From the NCBI RefSeq assembly GCF_001676785.2, contig NZ_CP015910.2, forward strand, positions 992,001 through 1,056,000: a DNA stretch of 64,000 nucleotides, read 5' to 3'. The stretch comes from Brachyspira hyodysenteriae ATCC 27164 (lineage in GTDB: Bacteria > Spirochaetota > Brachyspiria > Brachyspirales > Brachyspiraceae). Made by a program: the position numbers and the translations under genes. Positions 43,144-53,100 of this stretch are shown here, piece by piece (the first letter of the stretch is position 1; every line of letters starts with the position of its first letter). The notes beneath the pieces were generated by a model, which made no database searches, was not told where the DNA came from, and worked only from the letters and a program-made list of their open reading frames with translations.

Positions 43144-44061
43144 ATGGAAAAAAAGGCAATAAGAAATGCTTATGGTGAGGCTTTGAAACGCCTTGGAGAA
43201 ATAAATAAAAATGTTGTAGTTTTAGATGCTGATTTATCCGGCTCTACTATGACAAAACTTTTTAAATCTGCTTTCCCTGATAGGTTTTTCAATATGGGAA
43301 TAGCTGAACAGAATATGATGGGAGCAGCTGCTGGACTTGCTATTGAAGGTAAAATACCTTTTGCTTCTACTTTTGCTATGTTCGGAGCAGGAAGAGCTTT
43401 TGAAATTATTAGAAACTCTATTTGCTATCCTAAATTAAATGTTAAAGTGGCAGTTACTCATGCTGGTATATCAGTTGGTGAAGATGGTGCTAGCCATCAA
43501 AGTATTGAAGATATATCTTTAATGCGTTCTATACCAAATATGACTGTAATAGTTCCTTGCGATGCTTTTGAGGCTGAAAAAGCTGTATTTGCTGCTGCTG
43601 AATATGACGGACCATGCTATTTAAGAATGGCAAGACCCGCTACTAATATAATAACAACACAGGATACACCTTTCAAAATAGGAAAAGCTAATGTACTTAG
43701 AGAAGGTAAAGATGTATGTATATTTGCCTGCGGAATAGTGGTATCAGAGGCTTTAGATGCTGCTCAGATGGCTGAAAAAGACGGAATATCTGTAACAGTT
43801 GTAGATGTTCATACTATAAAGCCAATAGATAGAGAAATTGTTGTTGAGATGGCTAAAAAGCATAAAAAACTTATTAGTGTTGAAGAGCATTCTATAATTG
43901 GAGGACTTGGTTCTGCTATATCTGAAGTTTTAACTGATGAATATCCTGCTAAACTTATAAGAGTTGGTATAAAAGATACTTTCGGAGAATCAGGAACAGT
44001 TGAAGATCTTATTAATAAATATGGGCTTAATGCAAAGTCCATTTATGATATTATTAAATAA
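43144..44061 (+). CDS. transketolase, C-terminal subunit
   Basis: The 305-residue protein is the pyrimidine-binding and C-terminal half of the split transketolase. LDADLSGSTMTKLF and FFNMGIAEQNMMGAAAGLA contain the catalytic glutamate region, VTHAGISVGEDGASHQSIEDI the substrate site, and the transketolase C domain starts near residue 180. It lies 41 bp after the N-terminal subunit with its own AAGGA box, and a terminator follows. Confidence 0.93.
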   Translation: MEKKAIRNAYGEALKRLGEINKNVVVLDADLSGSTMTKLFKSAFPDRFFNMGIAEQNMMGAAAGLAIEGKIPFASTFAMFGAGRAFEIIRNSICYPKLNVKVAVTHAGISVGEDGASHQSIEDISLMRSIPNMTVIVPCDAFEAEKAVFAAAEYDGPCYLRMARPATNIITTQDTPFKIGKANVLREGKDVCIFACGIVVSEALDAAQMAEKDGISVTVVDVHTIKPIDREIVVEMAKKHKKLISVEEHSIIGGLGSAISEVLTDEYPAKLIRVGIKDTFGESGTVEDLINKYGLNAKSIYDIIK

Positions 44062-44084
44062 TTAATAAATTTTAATTATAATAT

Positions 44085-44114
44085 AAAAGGAGAGTATTTT
44101 GTTACTCTCCTTTT
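44085..44114. terminator. bidirectional intrinsic terminator
   Basis: AAAAGGAGAGTA at 44085-44096 pairs with TACTCTCCTTTT at 44103-44114, perfect over 12 bp, with T-runs in both directions, between the transketolase genes and the convergent small ferredoxin-like genes. Confidence 0.85.
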
Positions 44115-44138
44115 TATATATGAAATATTTTTATAATA

Positions 44139-44318
44139 TCATTTTAAATTGAATTTAAACATTTCTTTCAATTTATTTCTGCATCCGCCGCACTCTGTTC
44201 CAGCTTTAGTATATTTTACAAGTTCTTTTAAAGTTTTTATGCCATGTTCTTTTTCTAAATATTTTATTTCTTCAATAGAAAGTTCTTTGCATTTGCATAT
44301 AAAATTATTATCTATCAA
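44139..44318 (-). CDS. small BFD-like [2Fe-2S] protein with TTG start
   Basis: This 59-residue protein starts with TTG at 44318 (GGAGAT lies 7 nt upstream) and ends at TGA 44139-44141. It has Cys8-x-Cys10 and Cys43-x2-Cys46, the spacing of bacterioferritin-associated ferredoxin-type [2Fe-2S] domains. The neighbour at 44338 has an identical C-x-C, 32-residue, C-x2-C arrangement, so the pair is a tandem duplication in one transcript with a 19-bp gap. Because it is short and begins with TTG it is easily missed. Function: electron transfer or iron delivery is likely; partner unknown. Confidence 0.75.
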   Translation of the reverse strand: MIDNNFICKCKELSIEEIKYLEKEHGIKTLKELVKYTKAGTECGGCRNKLKEMFKFNLK

Positions 44319-44337
44319 TTTAGATATCTCCGATTTA

Positions 44338-44553
44338 TTATTTTTTTATACTTAATATCTTTCCTGTTTTTTTATATTCTTCTAATAAGTCTTTAATATC
44401 CCCTCTGCAGCTCCAACAGGTAATTCCTGCTTTTGTATGATGCATAACTTCTTCAAGTGTTGTATAATTATTTGCTTGAATAGCATCAATAACTTCTTTG
44501 TATTTTATATTTTTGCAGAAACATATAGTGCTATTTAAATTCTTTTCAAACAT
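44338..44553 (-). CDS. small BFD-like [2Fe-2S] protein
   Basis: This 71-residue protein carries Cys11-x-Cys13 (CFC) and Cys46-x2-Cys49 (CWSC), as in bacterioferritin-associated ferredoxin. The middle helix (IQANNYTTLEEVMHHTKAG) is typical of the BFD-like fold found also in NirB, NifU and related proteins. GGGAG precedes the ATG. It is followed by the second copy at 44139. No bacterioferritin gene is visible here, so its partner is unknown. Confidence 0.82.
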   Translation of the reverse strand: MFEKNLNSTICFCKNIKYKEVIDAIQANNYTTLEEVMHHTKAGITCWSCRGDIKDLLEEYKKTGKILSIKK

Positions 44554-44632
44554 AAATTTTCTCCCAAATTAATAATTGATTTATTTTAACAATATTAATA
44601 AATAAAATCAATACATCTTTATCAGTATAATT

Positions 44633-45163
44633 TCATATTTTAAAGAATTTACCGAAAGCAAACCATAATTGTAATGTTATTATACCATATAATATTAAAG
44701 CTAATCCAAGTACAACACTAACATAAACAGCACCAAGTATAGGATTGAAAGTTAAAATTATTCCTGCAATCAAAGTAAGTATTCCGCTGAGCATAGAAAG
44801 TCCCCATTGATTATATCCAAACTTTTTAAGTTCAATAGAAGAAGATATGGCAACAACGCCTCTTACTATTACAAAGAAAGCAGCCATATAAGGTACAAAT
44901 GCACCGCTTATTTGCAAATTAGAAATAATTATAATACCGCATATTGTTGATATTATACCATCTAATAGAATTAAAGTAGAACCTGATTTATCTATTAAAC
45001 TAAAGTAATAGAATATAGCACTTATTCCAGAGAATATTGTTAAAAATCCTATTATATAAGCTAACATTAAAACAGTTTCTATTGGATTAAATAATGTAGC
45101 TATACCTGATATTATTAATAGAATGCCGAAAATGAGCCATAAAACTCTTCCTAATTTTCCCAT
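44633..45163 (-). CDS. HdeD-like (DUF308) membrane protein
   Basis: The 176-residue protein has six hydrophobic helices in pairs, with the glycine-rich repeats of the HdeD/DUF308 family (LWLIFGILLIISGIATLFNP, GILTLIAGIILTFNP). Relatives are inner-membrane proteins linked to acid resistance in enterics, but the role elsewhere is open. AAGGAG precedes the ATG. It stands alone between the BFD-like pair and the divergent rsmH. Confidence 0.85.
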   Translation of the reverse strand: MGKLGRVLWLIFGILLIISGIATLFNPIETVLMLAYIIGFLTIFSGISAIFYYFSLIDKSGSTLILLDGIISTICGIIIISNLQISGAFVPYMAAFFVIVRGVVAISSSIELKKFGYNQWGLSMLSGILTLIAGIILTFNPILGAVYVSVVLGLALILYGIITLQLWFAFGKFFKI

Positions 45164-45303
45164 ATAAAACTCCTTTAATCATAAATATTAATTATATATG
45201 ATAATAAAATGTATAAAAAAATCAATATAAAAATCTATAGAATTTTTAAATTAATTTTTTATAGAAATTATTTTAATGTTAATTGTTCCGATAATATTTA
45301 CAA

Positions 45304-46206
45304 ATGGATAATAATGAAGAATTAGAAATAGTGCATACACCCGTTATGCTTAAAGAGGTTCTAAGCTTTATACCTGAGAATGCTAAAATCGCAGTTGATG
45401 CCACATTAGGTGAGGGCGGACATACTAAGGCAATGCTTGATTTGAACCTTGAAGTACATAGTTTTGAAAGAGATTCAGCTATACTTGAAATAGCTAAAAA
45501 AAGATTGAAAAACTATGACAAGTTCCATTACTATAATAATACTTATGATAAGATGATTGAAGAACTTGATGATAGTATAATTGGAAATGTTGATTTTATG
45601 CTTTATGATTTAGGTGTATCTTTATTTCATTTTAAAAAAGCTGAAAGAGGTTTTTCTTTTAAAGATAATGTAAGACTTGATATGAGGCTTGGACTCAATG
45701 AGAAAAGTGCTTATGATGTTATAAATGGGTATAGTGAAGAGGAATTGGAGAGAGTATTAAGAGATTACGGAGAAATTAGCAATGCCAGAAAAATGGCAAA
45801 TGTTATAGTAAAAGAGAGAAACAGAAGAAAAATAGAAACATCAAGAGAATTAGAAAATATTATATTTCATAATACCGATAAATCTCAAAGATATGGAAAA
45901 ATTCATCCAGCAACTTTAGTTTTTCAGGCTATAAGAATAGAAGTTAATGATGAGCTTAATATACTTGAAAAATCAATATCAAATATACCTTCTATATTAA
46001 AACAAAATGGGGTAGTTATTTTTATGAGTTATCATTCTTTGGAAGATAGGATAATAAAGAGATTTTTCAAAGAAAATGAAAAAACTAAGAATAAAGATGG
46101 TATATTTAAACTTCTAAATAATAAAGTTAAACTTCCGACAAATGAAGAAATAAAATCTAATCCTGCTAGCAGAAGTGCTAAGATGAGAATAGCTCAAAAG
46201 GTATAA
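45304..46206 (+). CDS. rsmH: 16S rRNA (cytosine-1402 N4)-methyltransferase
   Basis: The 300-residue protein is RsmH (MraW). HTPVMLKEVLSFI near the N-terminus, DATLGEGGHTKAML is the SAM-binding motif, DLGVSLFHFKKAERGFSF follows, and the C-terminal part has FQAIRIEVNDEL and ISYHSLEDR-like FMSYHSLEDRIIKRFF. It methylates C1402 in the ribosomal decoding centre. No Shine-Dalgarno box is visible; TAATAT lies 6 nt upstream, so a short or absent leader is possible. It is followed by an FtsL-like gene, the start of a dcw-type cluster that is then interrupted. Confidence 0.94.
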   Translation: MDNNEELEIVHTPVMLKEVLSFIPENAKIAVDATLGEGGHTKAMLDLNLEVHSFERDSAILEIAKKRLKNYDKFHYYNNTYDKMIEELDDSIIGNVDFMLYDLGVSLFHFKKAERGFSFKDNVRLDMRLGLNEKSAYDVINGYSEEELERVLRDYGEISNARKMANVIVKERNRRKIETSRELENIIFHNTDKSQRYGKIHPATLVFQAIRIEVNDELNILEKSISNIPSILKQNGVVIFMSYHSLEDRIIKRFFKENEKTKNKDGIFKLLNNKVKLPTNEEIKSNPASRSAKMRIAQKV

Positions 46207-46220
46207 TTTTGGAGATAAAT

Positions 46221-46562
46221 ATGCATGATAATAAGCAAAATATAGATAAAAAAGAAAAGAAAACTTACTCTATAGGTTCACTTTTTATAGCTATGATATT
46301 ATTTGTAATAGTGATAAGTATTTTTACATTTGCAAGGAATGTTAAAGCTAATGAAATACTTATGGAATTATCAAAATTAGATAATGAAATAGAGCGTTTA
46401 GAAAAAGAAGTAAAAGTTCTTAGTGCTGAGGAAGCAGAATATTCATCTCCTAATAGATTTATAGAAACAGCTATAATAAATGGATTTACTTCTGTAAGCG
46501 GCGATAATAATGATATATTTTATTTAAAAATAGAAGATCAAAATAATAACAATGATCAATAA
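46221..46562 (+). CDS. FtsL-like cell-division protein
   Basis: The 113-residue protein has a basic N-terminus, one transmembrane helix (about 22-42, SLFIAMILFVIVISIFTFA) and a predicted coiled coil (LSKLDNEIERLEKEVKVLS), the layout of FtsL, a bitopic divisome protein. FtsL sequences are poorly conserved, so the call relies on position after rsmH and topology. The start is ATG 46221, 6 nt after GGAG. Its 3' end overlaps the convergent hprK gene by 7 bp, and ftsI and mur genes that usually follow are absent. Confidence 0.75.
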   Translation: MHDNKQNIDKKEKKTYSIGSLFIAMILFVIVISIFTFARNVKANEILMELSKLDNEIERLEKEVKVLSAEEAEYSSPNRFIETAIINGFTSVSGDNNDIFYLKIEDQNNNNDQ

Positions 46563-47521
46563 CTATTTGCAGAATCAGTTTTCTTCTTTTCTATTTGTGC
46601 TATTAATGCTTTATCTAATTCTTTAGCACTATTATATCCCATCTGCTTCAATCTGTAATTTTTAGCAGCGGTTTCTATAAGTATGCATACATTTCTTCCG
46701 GAACGAACAGGAATTTTTTGATAAGGCACTTCAGTATTTAATATACTATAAGTTTTATCAAATAAGCCCATTCTGTCATATTGTTCATCATCTTTCCAGT
46801 GTTCAAGTTCTATTATTAAATCAAGCCTTTTTTTATCTCTAATAGCACTCATACCTGAAAGTCTGCTTATATCAACAACTCCTATTCCCCGTACTTCCAT
46901 ATTATGCTTTATATATTCATTTTTTCTTCCGATTATTCTGCCGTCTTTTAATTTTTTAAATTCAACTATGTCATCAGATATAAGTCTATGCCCTTTTGAT
47001 ATTAACTCTAGAGTAGCTTCACTCTTTCCAACACCGCTTTTACCTAAAATTAAAACTCCTACACCGAAAACTTCTACTAGTCCGCCATGTATAGTGAAAG
47101 ATTCAACAAATTCTTCTTCTATTAATCCTTCTATACCTCTAATCATATCAGATGTTTTTAATTCGCTTATTATTACGCATATATTATTTTTTTTAGCAAT
47201 TTCTATAAACGATTCAGGAGGATTTATATTGTAAGTGAATATGCATATTGGTATTTTATAACTAAGCATTTCTTCAAATACATCTATTTTATTTTCTTCA
47301 TTTAAAGTGATGATATAATTAGCTTCTCCCTTTCCTAGTATTTGTATTCTTTGATATGCAAAATCCTTAAAATATTTAAACAATGCCATACCAGGCCTGT
47401 TTATATCATAGCCTATTATTTCATTTTCCATTCCTATGAGACCTGTTAAACGTCTTATTTTTAGGGTATTATTTTTCGCTTCATTAAGTTCTAAGAATTT
47501 AGATACGGTTATTTTAGGCAT
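46556..47521 (-). CDS. hprK: HPr kinase/phosphorylase
   Basis: The 321-residue protein is HprK. The N-terminal domain (1 to about 130) precedes the kinase core with HGG near 145, the P-loop GKSGVGKS at 160-167, and the signature RGIGVVDISRLSG near 210. It phosphorylates HPr on serine in response to energy state, controlling carbon catabolite repression and PTS activity. It shares one base with the stop codon of the EIIA gene (TAATG) and is the last gene of the rpoN-hpf-EIIA-hprK block. The 7-bp 3' overlap with the FtsL-like gene leaves no room for a separate terminator. Confidence 0.94.
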   Translation of the reverse strand: MPKITVSKFLELNEAKNNTLKIRRLTGLIGMENEIIGYDINRPGMALFKYFKDFAYQRIQILGKGEANYIITLNEENKIDVFEEMLSYKIPICIFTYNINPPESFIEIAKKNNICVIISELKTSDMIRGIEGLIEEEFVESFTIHGGLVEVFGVGVLILGKSGVGKSEATLELISKGHRLISDDIVEFKKLKDGRIIGRKNEYIKHNMEVRGIGVVDISRLSGMSAIRDKKRLDLIIELEHWKDDEQYDRMGLFDKTYSILNTEVPYQKIPVRSGRNVCILIETAAKNYRLKQMGYNSAKELDKALIAQIEKKKTDSANSY

Positions 47522-47985
47522 TATATTTTCATTTCCTCTTTAGCAATGAGTTCCATAATCTCTTCAGGTTTTTCAACATTTATCAGTTTTTCTAAGAAAT
47601 GAAGATTGTCTCTTAATATTTTAGCTATTGCTGTAAGTACTTTTAAATTCTCGCTTGCTGAAGTTTTTGGAGCTAGAAGCATAAAAACGGCAAATACTTT
47701 TTTCTTATCAACAGATTTGTAATTAATTCCGTTTTTAATGGTTGCCACGCTAAGTACAATATTTTTTACAGCATCGGTTTTAGCATGAGGTATTGCAATA
47801 CCATTGCCTACACCTGTACTCATTAATTGCTCTCTAGCCATTATAGCATGTTCAGCATCATTTTTATTGAGTAGTAATTTACATTCATCTAATCGCTCAA
47901 CCATTTTAGAGAGAAGACGCTCTTTCTCTGTTTCCTGAACATCTATCATTATAGAATCTTTATTTATGTAATCTATCAAACTCAT
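47521..47985 (-). CDS. ptsN: PTS EIIA, nitrogen/fructose type (PtsN-like)
   Basis: The 154-residue protein is an EIIA of the fructose/mannitol/Ntr class. The phosphorylated histidine lies in GIAIPHAKT (His67), with VFMLLAPKTSASENLKVLTAIA typical of the family. Near rpoN and hpf it is usually the regulatory EIIA-Ntr rather than a sugar-transport component, so a regulatory role (nitrogen/potassium/carbon sensing) is likely. GGAGG precedes the ATG. It overlaps hprK by one base. Confidence 0.9.
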   Translation of the reverse strand: MSLIDYINKDSIMIDVQETEKERLLSKMVERLDECKLLLNKNDAEHAIMAREQLMSTGVGNGIAIPHAKTDAVKNIVLSVATIKNGINYKSVDKKKVFAVFMLLAPKTSASENLKVLTAIAKILRDNLHFLEKLINVEKPEEIMELIAKEEMKI

Positions 47986-48022
47986 TATTACCCTCCAAAA
48001 TGGTTAATTATAAATATATAAA

Positions 48023-48799
48023 TTAAATATCAAACATTCTTATTAGAACAAATGAATTATCAGATTCTTTATACAAAGCTTCTGCTTGTTCTGTTATGCT
48101 GCTGATATAAACTACAAATTTTTTATCAGTGTTTTCTGTAAGATAATTTACAGCTTCACTTACATTGTATTCTTTTATTAAATAATTTTCACTTTTACTA
48201 GCATCTATATTGTTGTCGGGAGTTACGCTCACCTCATCAATATTCCAGTATTCTTCATTATTGTTATATACTTCAAATACTTTGTTATCATTACCTTTAA
48301 ATAAGAATACAGGAAATTTTCCTATTTTTATACTGAATAAATCTGCTCCCTGTTTAATAGGTAAATAAGCCATATAAGGTTTTTTATCGCTATTAAAGTG
48401 TAATACAGCATCAAGCTCATCTAAAGGTTTTTCATATATTCCAACAGAGTTAATAGAATAAGCATTATCCTCCTCCTCTGCTTGTACAGATTTATCTACA
48501 ACAGCTCTTTGACTTCTATCTATATTTCTTTCTTTTGATTTTCTTATTTCTCTTTCTATCTTTTGAAACATAGTATCTATTGCTACATATAGATCTTTTT
48601 CTTTTTCTTTATCATGAAATACTTTTTTACCGAAAGCTATAGTTCCTTGTACAGTATATTCACCATGCATATAGTCGCAAATAATATTGGCGTCTATTAT
48701 TCTGTCAGCATGTATTTTGATATTTTGCATCTTATTTGCTATATGTTCTCTAACATTTTTAGTGATTCTAACGTTCTTTCCAATGATATTTTGATGCAT
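48023..48799 (-). CDS. hpf: ribosome hibernation-promoting factor, long form
   Basis: The 258-residue protein has an N-terminal HPF/RaiA domain (1 to about 100: GKNVRITKNVREHIANKM ... VAIDTMFQKIEREIRKSKER) that binds the decoding centre, a linker, and a C-terminal domain (DAVLHFNSDKKPYMAYLP) found in long-form HPFs that dimerise ribosomes. It is longer than the usual ~190 residues, with an extra C-terminal part of about 80 residues rich in acidic and aromatic residues. GGAG precedes the ATG. It lies 16 bp after rpoN. Confidence 0.88.
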   Translation of the reverse strand: MHQNIIGKNVRITKNVREHIANKMQNIKIHADRIIDANIICDYMHGEYTVQGTIAFGKKVFHDKEKEKDLYVAIDTMFQKIEREIRKSKERNIDRSQRAVVDKSVQAEEEDNAYSINSVGIYEKPLDELDAVLHFNSDKKPYMAYLPIKQGADLFSIKIGKFPVFLFKGNDNKVFEVYNNNEEYWNIDEVSVTPDNNIDASKSENYLIKEYNVSEAVNYLTENTDKKFVVYISSITEQAEALYKESDNSFVLIRMFDI

Positions 48800-48815
48800 A
48801 AAATCTCCTTTTGTT

Positions 48816-50120
48816 TTATCTGTTTCTTGATGAAAAAATATTCATACTTTTTCTGTATTTAGCTACGGTTCTTCTTGATATATCTATACCTTCGCTTTTT
48901 AGTATAAGTCTGATCTTTTCATCGCTTAATTTTGCCGGAGAGTTTTCTATAATTCTTTTTATAATTTCTTTAACGCCTCTAGAACCAAGCCCGCCATTAA
49001 CAGCTCTAGAGAAAAAGTATTTTATAGAAAATGTACCCCAAACAGTGTTAAGATACTTACCATTAGCTATTCTGCTTATAGTGGATTCGCTTAAATTCAC
49101 CTCCAAAGACATATCTTTTAAAGTTAATGGCTTCATAAACTCTTTTCCGTACTCAAAGAAATTTATCTGAAATTTAAGCAAAGCTTCGCCTATTTTTAAT
49201 AAAGTTTTTTTTCTGTCATTAGATGCATTTATAAGGCTTTCAGCTTCTTTCTTTTTTTCTTTTAAAAAGTTTATGCTATCTTTACTTTCCTCTCTATCTA
49301 ATAGTTTAATATATTTTTTGCTAATTTTCAAGTGGGGGATAAAAGTTTCATCTGTTTTTACAAACCAATTATCATTTTCCTTAAAAATAAATAATTCAGG
49401 AACTATATATTTTACAGAGGATGTATCATATTCTCTTGCTGGATAGGGTTCTAATGTTTGTATTAATTTTAAAGCTTTTAATACTGTATTAACTTCTATG
49501 TTTAAATTTAAAGCTATTTTATCATAATTCTTTTTTGATAATTCATCTAAATAATTTTCTACAATATTTATTGCTGTATCATATATTTTTTTTTCATCTG
49601 CTTCTTTTTTTTTCATCTTTAATTGTATAGAGAGGCATTCATTAATATTTTTTGCTCCAACTCCGTAAGGATCAAATGTTTTTATTATAGAAATTATTTT
49701 TTCTATTTGCTTTATATCAGCATTCAATATATTTGAAATCTCATCACTTTCAATGGTTAAATATCCGTCTTCATTTATAAAACTGCATATCTGTTCTGCA
49801 AGCTCTATTTCTTTTTTATCATTAAAAGTAATATCTATCTGACTTTTCAAATGAGAAAATAAACTTTCTTTATTATTTTCTACTGTGTTTTCTATTATAG
49901 AATTGATATCGCTTCCCGCTGATGATGGTTTTGAATAATTATCATTAAAATCATATTCTAAGAATGGATTTTCTTCCATTGCTTTTTCTATCTTTTCTTT
50001 AAGTTCTATGGCAGGCAATGCTATAACATCAAGCCATACTCTAGTTTGATAATTGAGTCTTAAATCATTTTTTATTGCAGTTCGTATTGAAGTATTTGCT
50101 GATAAAGAATTATTAATCAT
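48816..50120 (-). CDS. rpoN: RNA polymerase sigma-54 factor
   Basis: The 434-residue protein is sigma-54. The N-terminal activator region has NYQTRVWLDVIALPAIELKEKIEKAMEENPFLEYD, the core-binding domain and the C-terminal DNA-binding region follow, and the RpoN box is represented by SRRTVAKYR at about residue 415-423. It directs transcription needing AAA+ activators. Its start overlaps the preceding DUF4132-like gene by 8 bp. The block with hpf, EIIA and hprK is a conserved bacterial arrangement. Confidence 0.94.
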   Translation of the reverse strand: MINNSLSANTSIRTAIKNDLRLNYQTRVWLDVIALPAIELKEKIEKAMEENPFLEYDFNDNYSKPSSAGSDINSIIENTVENNKESLFSHLKSQIDITFNDKKEIELAEQICSFINEDGYLTIESDEISNILNADIKQIEKIISIIKTFDPYGVGAKNINECLSIQLKMKKKEADEKKIYDTAINIVENYLDELSKKNYDKIALNLNIEVNTVLKALKLIQTLEPYPAREYDTSSVKYIVPELFIFKENDNWFVKTDETFIPHLKISKKYIKLLDREESKDSINFLKEKKKEAESLINASNDRKKTLLKIGEALLKFQINFFEYGKEFMKPLTLKDMSLEVNLSESTISRIANGKYLNTVWGTFSIKYFFSRAVNGGLGSRGVKEIIKRIIENSPAKLSDEKIRLILKSEGIDISRRTVAKYRKSMNIFSSRNR

Positions 50121-53100
50121 AAAAACCTATGGATAAATAATGAATCATTGTGCTGATAAATCTTTTTTCTATATCAAAAGGAGAAATTATTTTACCGAAT
50201 TTATTATGCTTTTCTAATTCATAGAATTTTATACTTTCAATTACTATATCCTCATCATATGTATGACAGTTAATTTCGCATATAATTTTTAATACATTAT
50301 CTGCCATATAGTAAGATACATATTCATCAAAATACTCTGTTTTCATATCTAATTCTTTAGATAAGTTTTCCATATATTCAAATGATAAATTTTGACCGTT
50401 AAAAGAAATTATAGCATCATTCTCTACATCATTATCTTTTAATTCATATCTTTTTATTTTTATTTGTTCAACAGGCTGATTTATTTCATAAAGCTCTAAT
50501 TGATAAGTCCAAACTTTTTGATAGTCTTCATCATTATCAATAGGATGATATAAACTTATATAATATTTTATATTTTTAGGAAGTTCATATAAATCCTCAT
50601 CTATTGAAATTAAAGATCCGTCTTCCATATATCTGAAGCACTCTATTAAATTATTGTCTTCATCATATACTCCCCAAACGAATGCAAGAGTGAAATACTG
50701 CATAACAGGGTTTTCTACAAACACTTCAAAAAAAGTTTCATAATCCCATTTTCTTGCATTAAACATTACCTTTTTTAGTTTATATTTTTGATATAAAATA
50801 ATGGCTTTTAATGCATTTCTTATATATATTAAATCCTTTTTTGCTTCTATAACTTTTGCTTCATCATCGCCTTCTTCAGCATCTGGAAGCTCTTTTAATA
50901 TTTTATGATTTTCATTATCTATTATTTCCAAATAAGAATCGCTTAATAATTGAAGCGTGAATTTTTGTTTGCCGTAATTTATAACTTTATTTCTTTCTAC
51001 ATTAAACCCTAAATTAGGAAGAACTTTATCAAATAAATTATCAATAGGTATATCTAAACATTCTGCTGCTTTTTCAAAAGAACCTATTGCAGCATTTTTT
51101 AAAATCTTATTTTTAGACATATAAATAATATTATTTATTATCATTAAAGCAAATTTCTCGCCGTTCATTGCTATAGCAGGTATTATATATGCCGCTAAAG
51201 ATGATTGAAAATTATCATGCCAATATTCTATCTTATCATACAAATTAACTAACTGACTATAATCAGCATAAATACAGTAAGGCAGAATAATATTTTTTTT
51301 TCTTTCATCACAATTATTATCAGTCCAATATTTATATATATTTTCAAAAGTATTTCTAACAGAATCCATATCAAATAAATCTATCATTCTGTCTATGTCT
51401 TTTATTCTATATGGCTCTTTGAGAAGCATATATTCCAATAGTATATACTTTATGACTTTTACAGGAACTTTAGTGTTTTTATCATTTCTCAAAACAACAT
51501 CAGATATTAAAGATTCATCTATAAAATCAATTAAAGATTCATAACTTTCTTCATAATAATCATCAATATACTGATTTATATCGTCCAAAGTTTTGAATTT
51601 AAATCCTTTTCTTCTGTAATTCCATTTTTTTATTATCTTTTTTAATTCAAACTGCACATCTTCTCTATAGGCATGTATGCTGTTTTCTACATAAGCTCTG
51701 GAATTATATTCATCTTCTTCTATTAAATCTAAAGCACATTTTATTATTTCTTTATTTTTTAAATGCAGCACATAACAGATAGCAGAATAATTTTTTAATG
51801 CTGCTTTATCTTTTTTATATAGAAGTTCTAAAAAATCTATTAGAGCATAGCTTTTATATGAGGCTGCTTTCAAAAATGTTTTGTCATGAAACATTTCTAC
51901 TGTATAATCAGCGTTTTTGTTAACAAGCTTTAATATGTATTTTGTGCTGAAAATATAAATAGGGTAGGTGTATAGATATGTTATAATTAAATCTTTTAAA
52001 TCTAAATCATACCCTTGCAAATAATCTAATATCTCTTTTAATTTTATATTATAAAATTCTTTTCTGTCTTTAATCATTAATGGTATAGTCAAATTATATG
52101 GTAATGATTTTAATAAAGCTCGAACAACCTTTCTTGCCTTTTCATTATAATCATACATAAGAACTATAATTTTTGTTGTAAATATTAATTCATTGCTGAG
52201 ATTAACAGACAAATCGTATTTATCTATAATTTTATTTTCTAATAATTCAAATATATTTTCAGATTTTATATCATATATTTTTTCTAATTCTTTTTTTATA
52301 TTTTCTATGAAATAATCTATACTATTGTCAAGTATAGATGAATCGGCATTATCATCTTTAGCATTTAAAAGAACACAATTTAATACTGCTTTTACTTCTA
52401 TAATATATGGTATATCAACTTCTTTTAATATATTATAAAGTTTATAAAATGATTCTTTATCTTTGCTGTATAGATTTTTTATTCCTTCAAATACTTTATT
52501 TGAATTTATTGATAAATTTGTATCCAAATATTTTATAAGAAATATAAAATACTTTGGTATATTAAAATCAACAAGATCATGTATAAATTCATCGAAACTT
52601 TTATTTTCAAATTTTTCACTGTAATTCTTTCTTGTTAAGAAAAATAGTCTTATCATATATGCTAAGTTTATAAATAAATATTTATTTTCATTAAGCATAT
52701 TATTTTCTATTAATTCTACGAATCTATTTGATATACTATTATCTATATTCAAAATAAGAAAAAGAGAAAGTATTGAATCCAAGTAATTTACTTTTTTTGA
52801 ATATTCTAATATAGCAGATATTTTACTGTAATCTCCAAAATATATCTTTACAGTCAAAGCCATTAAAGCTATTAATGTATTATCACCATATTCTTCAATG
52901 ATATCATCTATATTTGATGAGCATATATTTTCTATATATTCTTCCGTTTCTTTTGGAAAGTATTTTTTAGCATAATAATAATATATTAGTATATTAATTT
53001 TAGCATTCATTATTTCATTTGAAATATGATTTATATTGTATGAATACTTTTTGTATTCTTTATTCCAATCATTAATTTTTTTCATGGATATGCATTTCAA

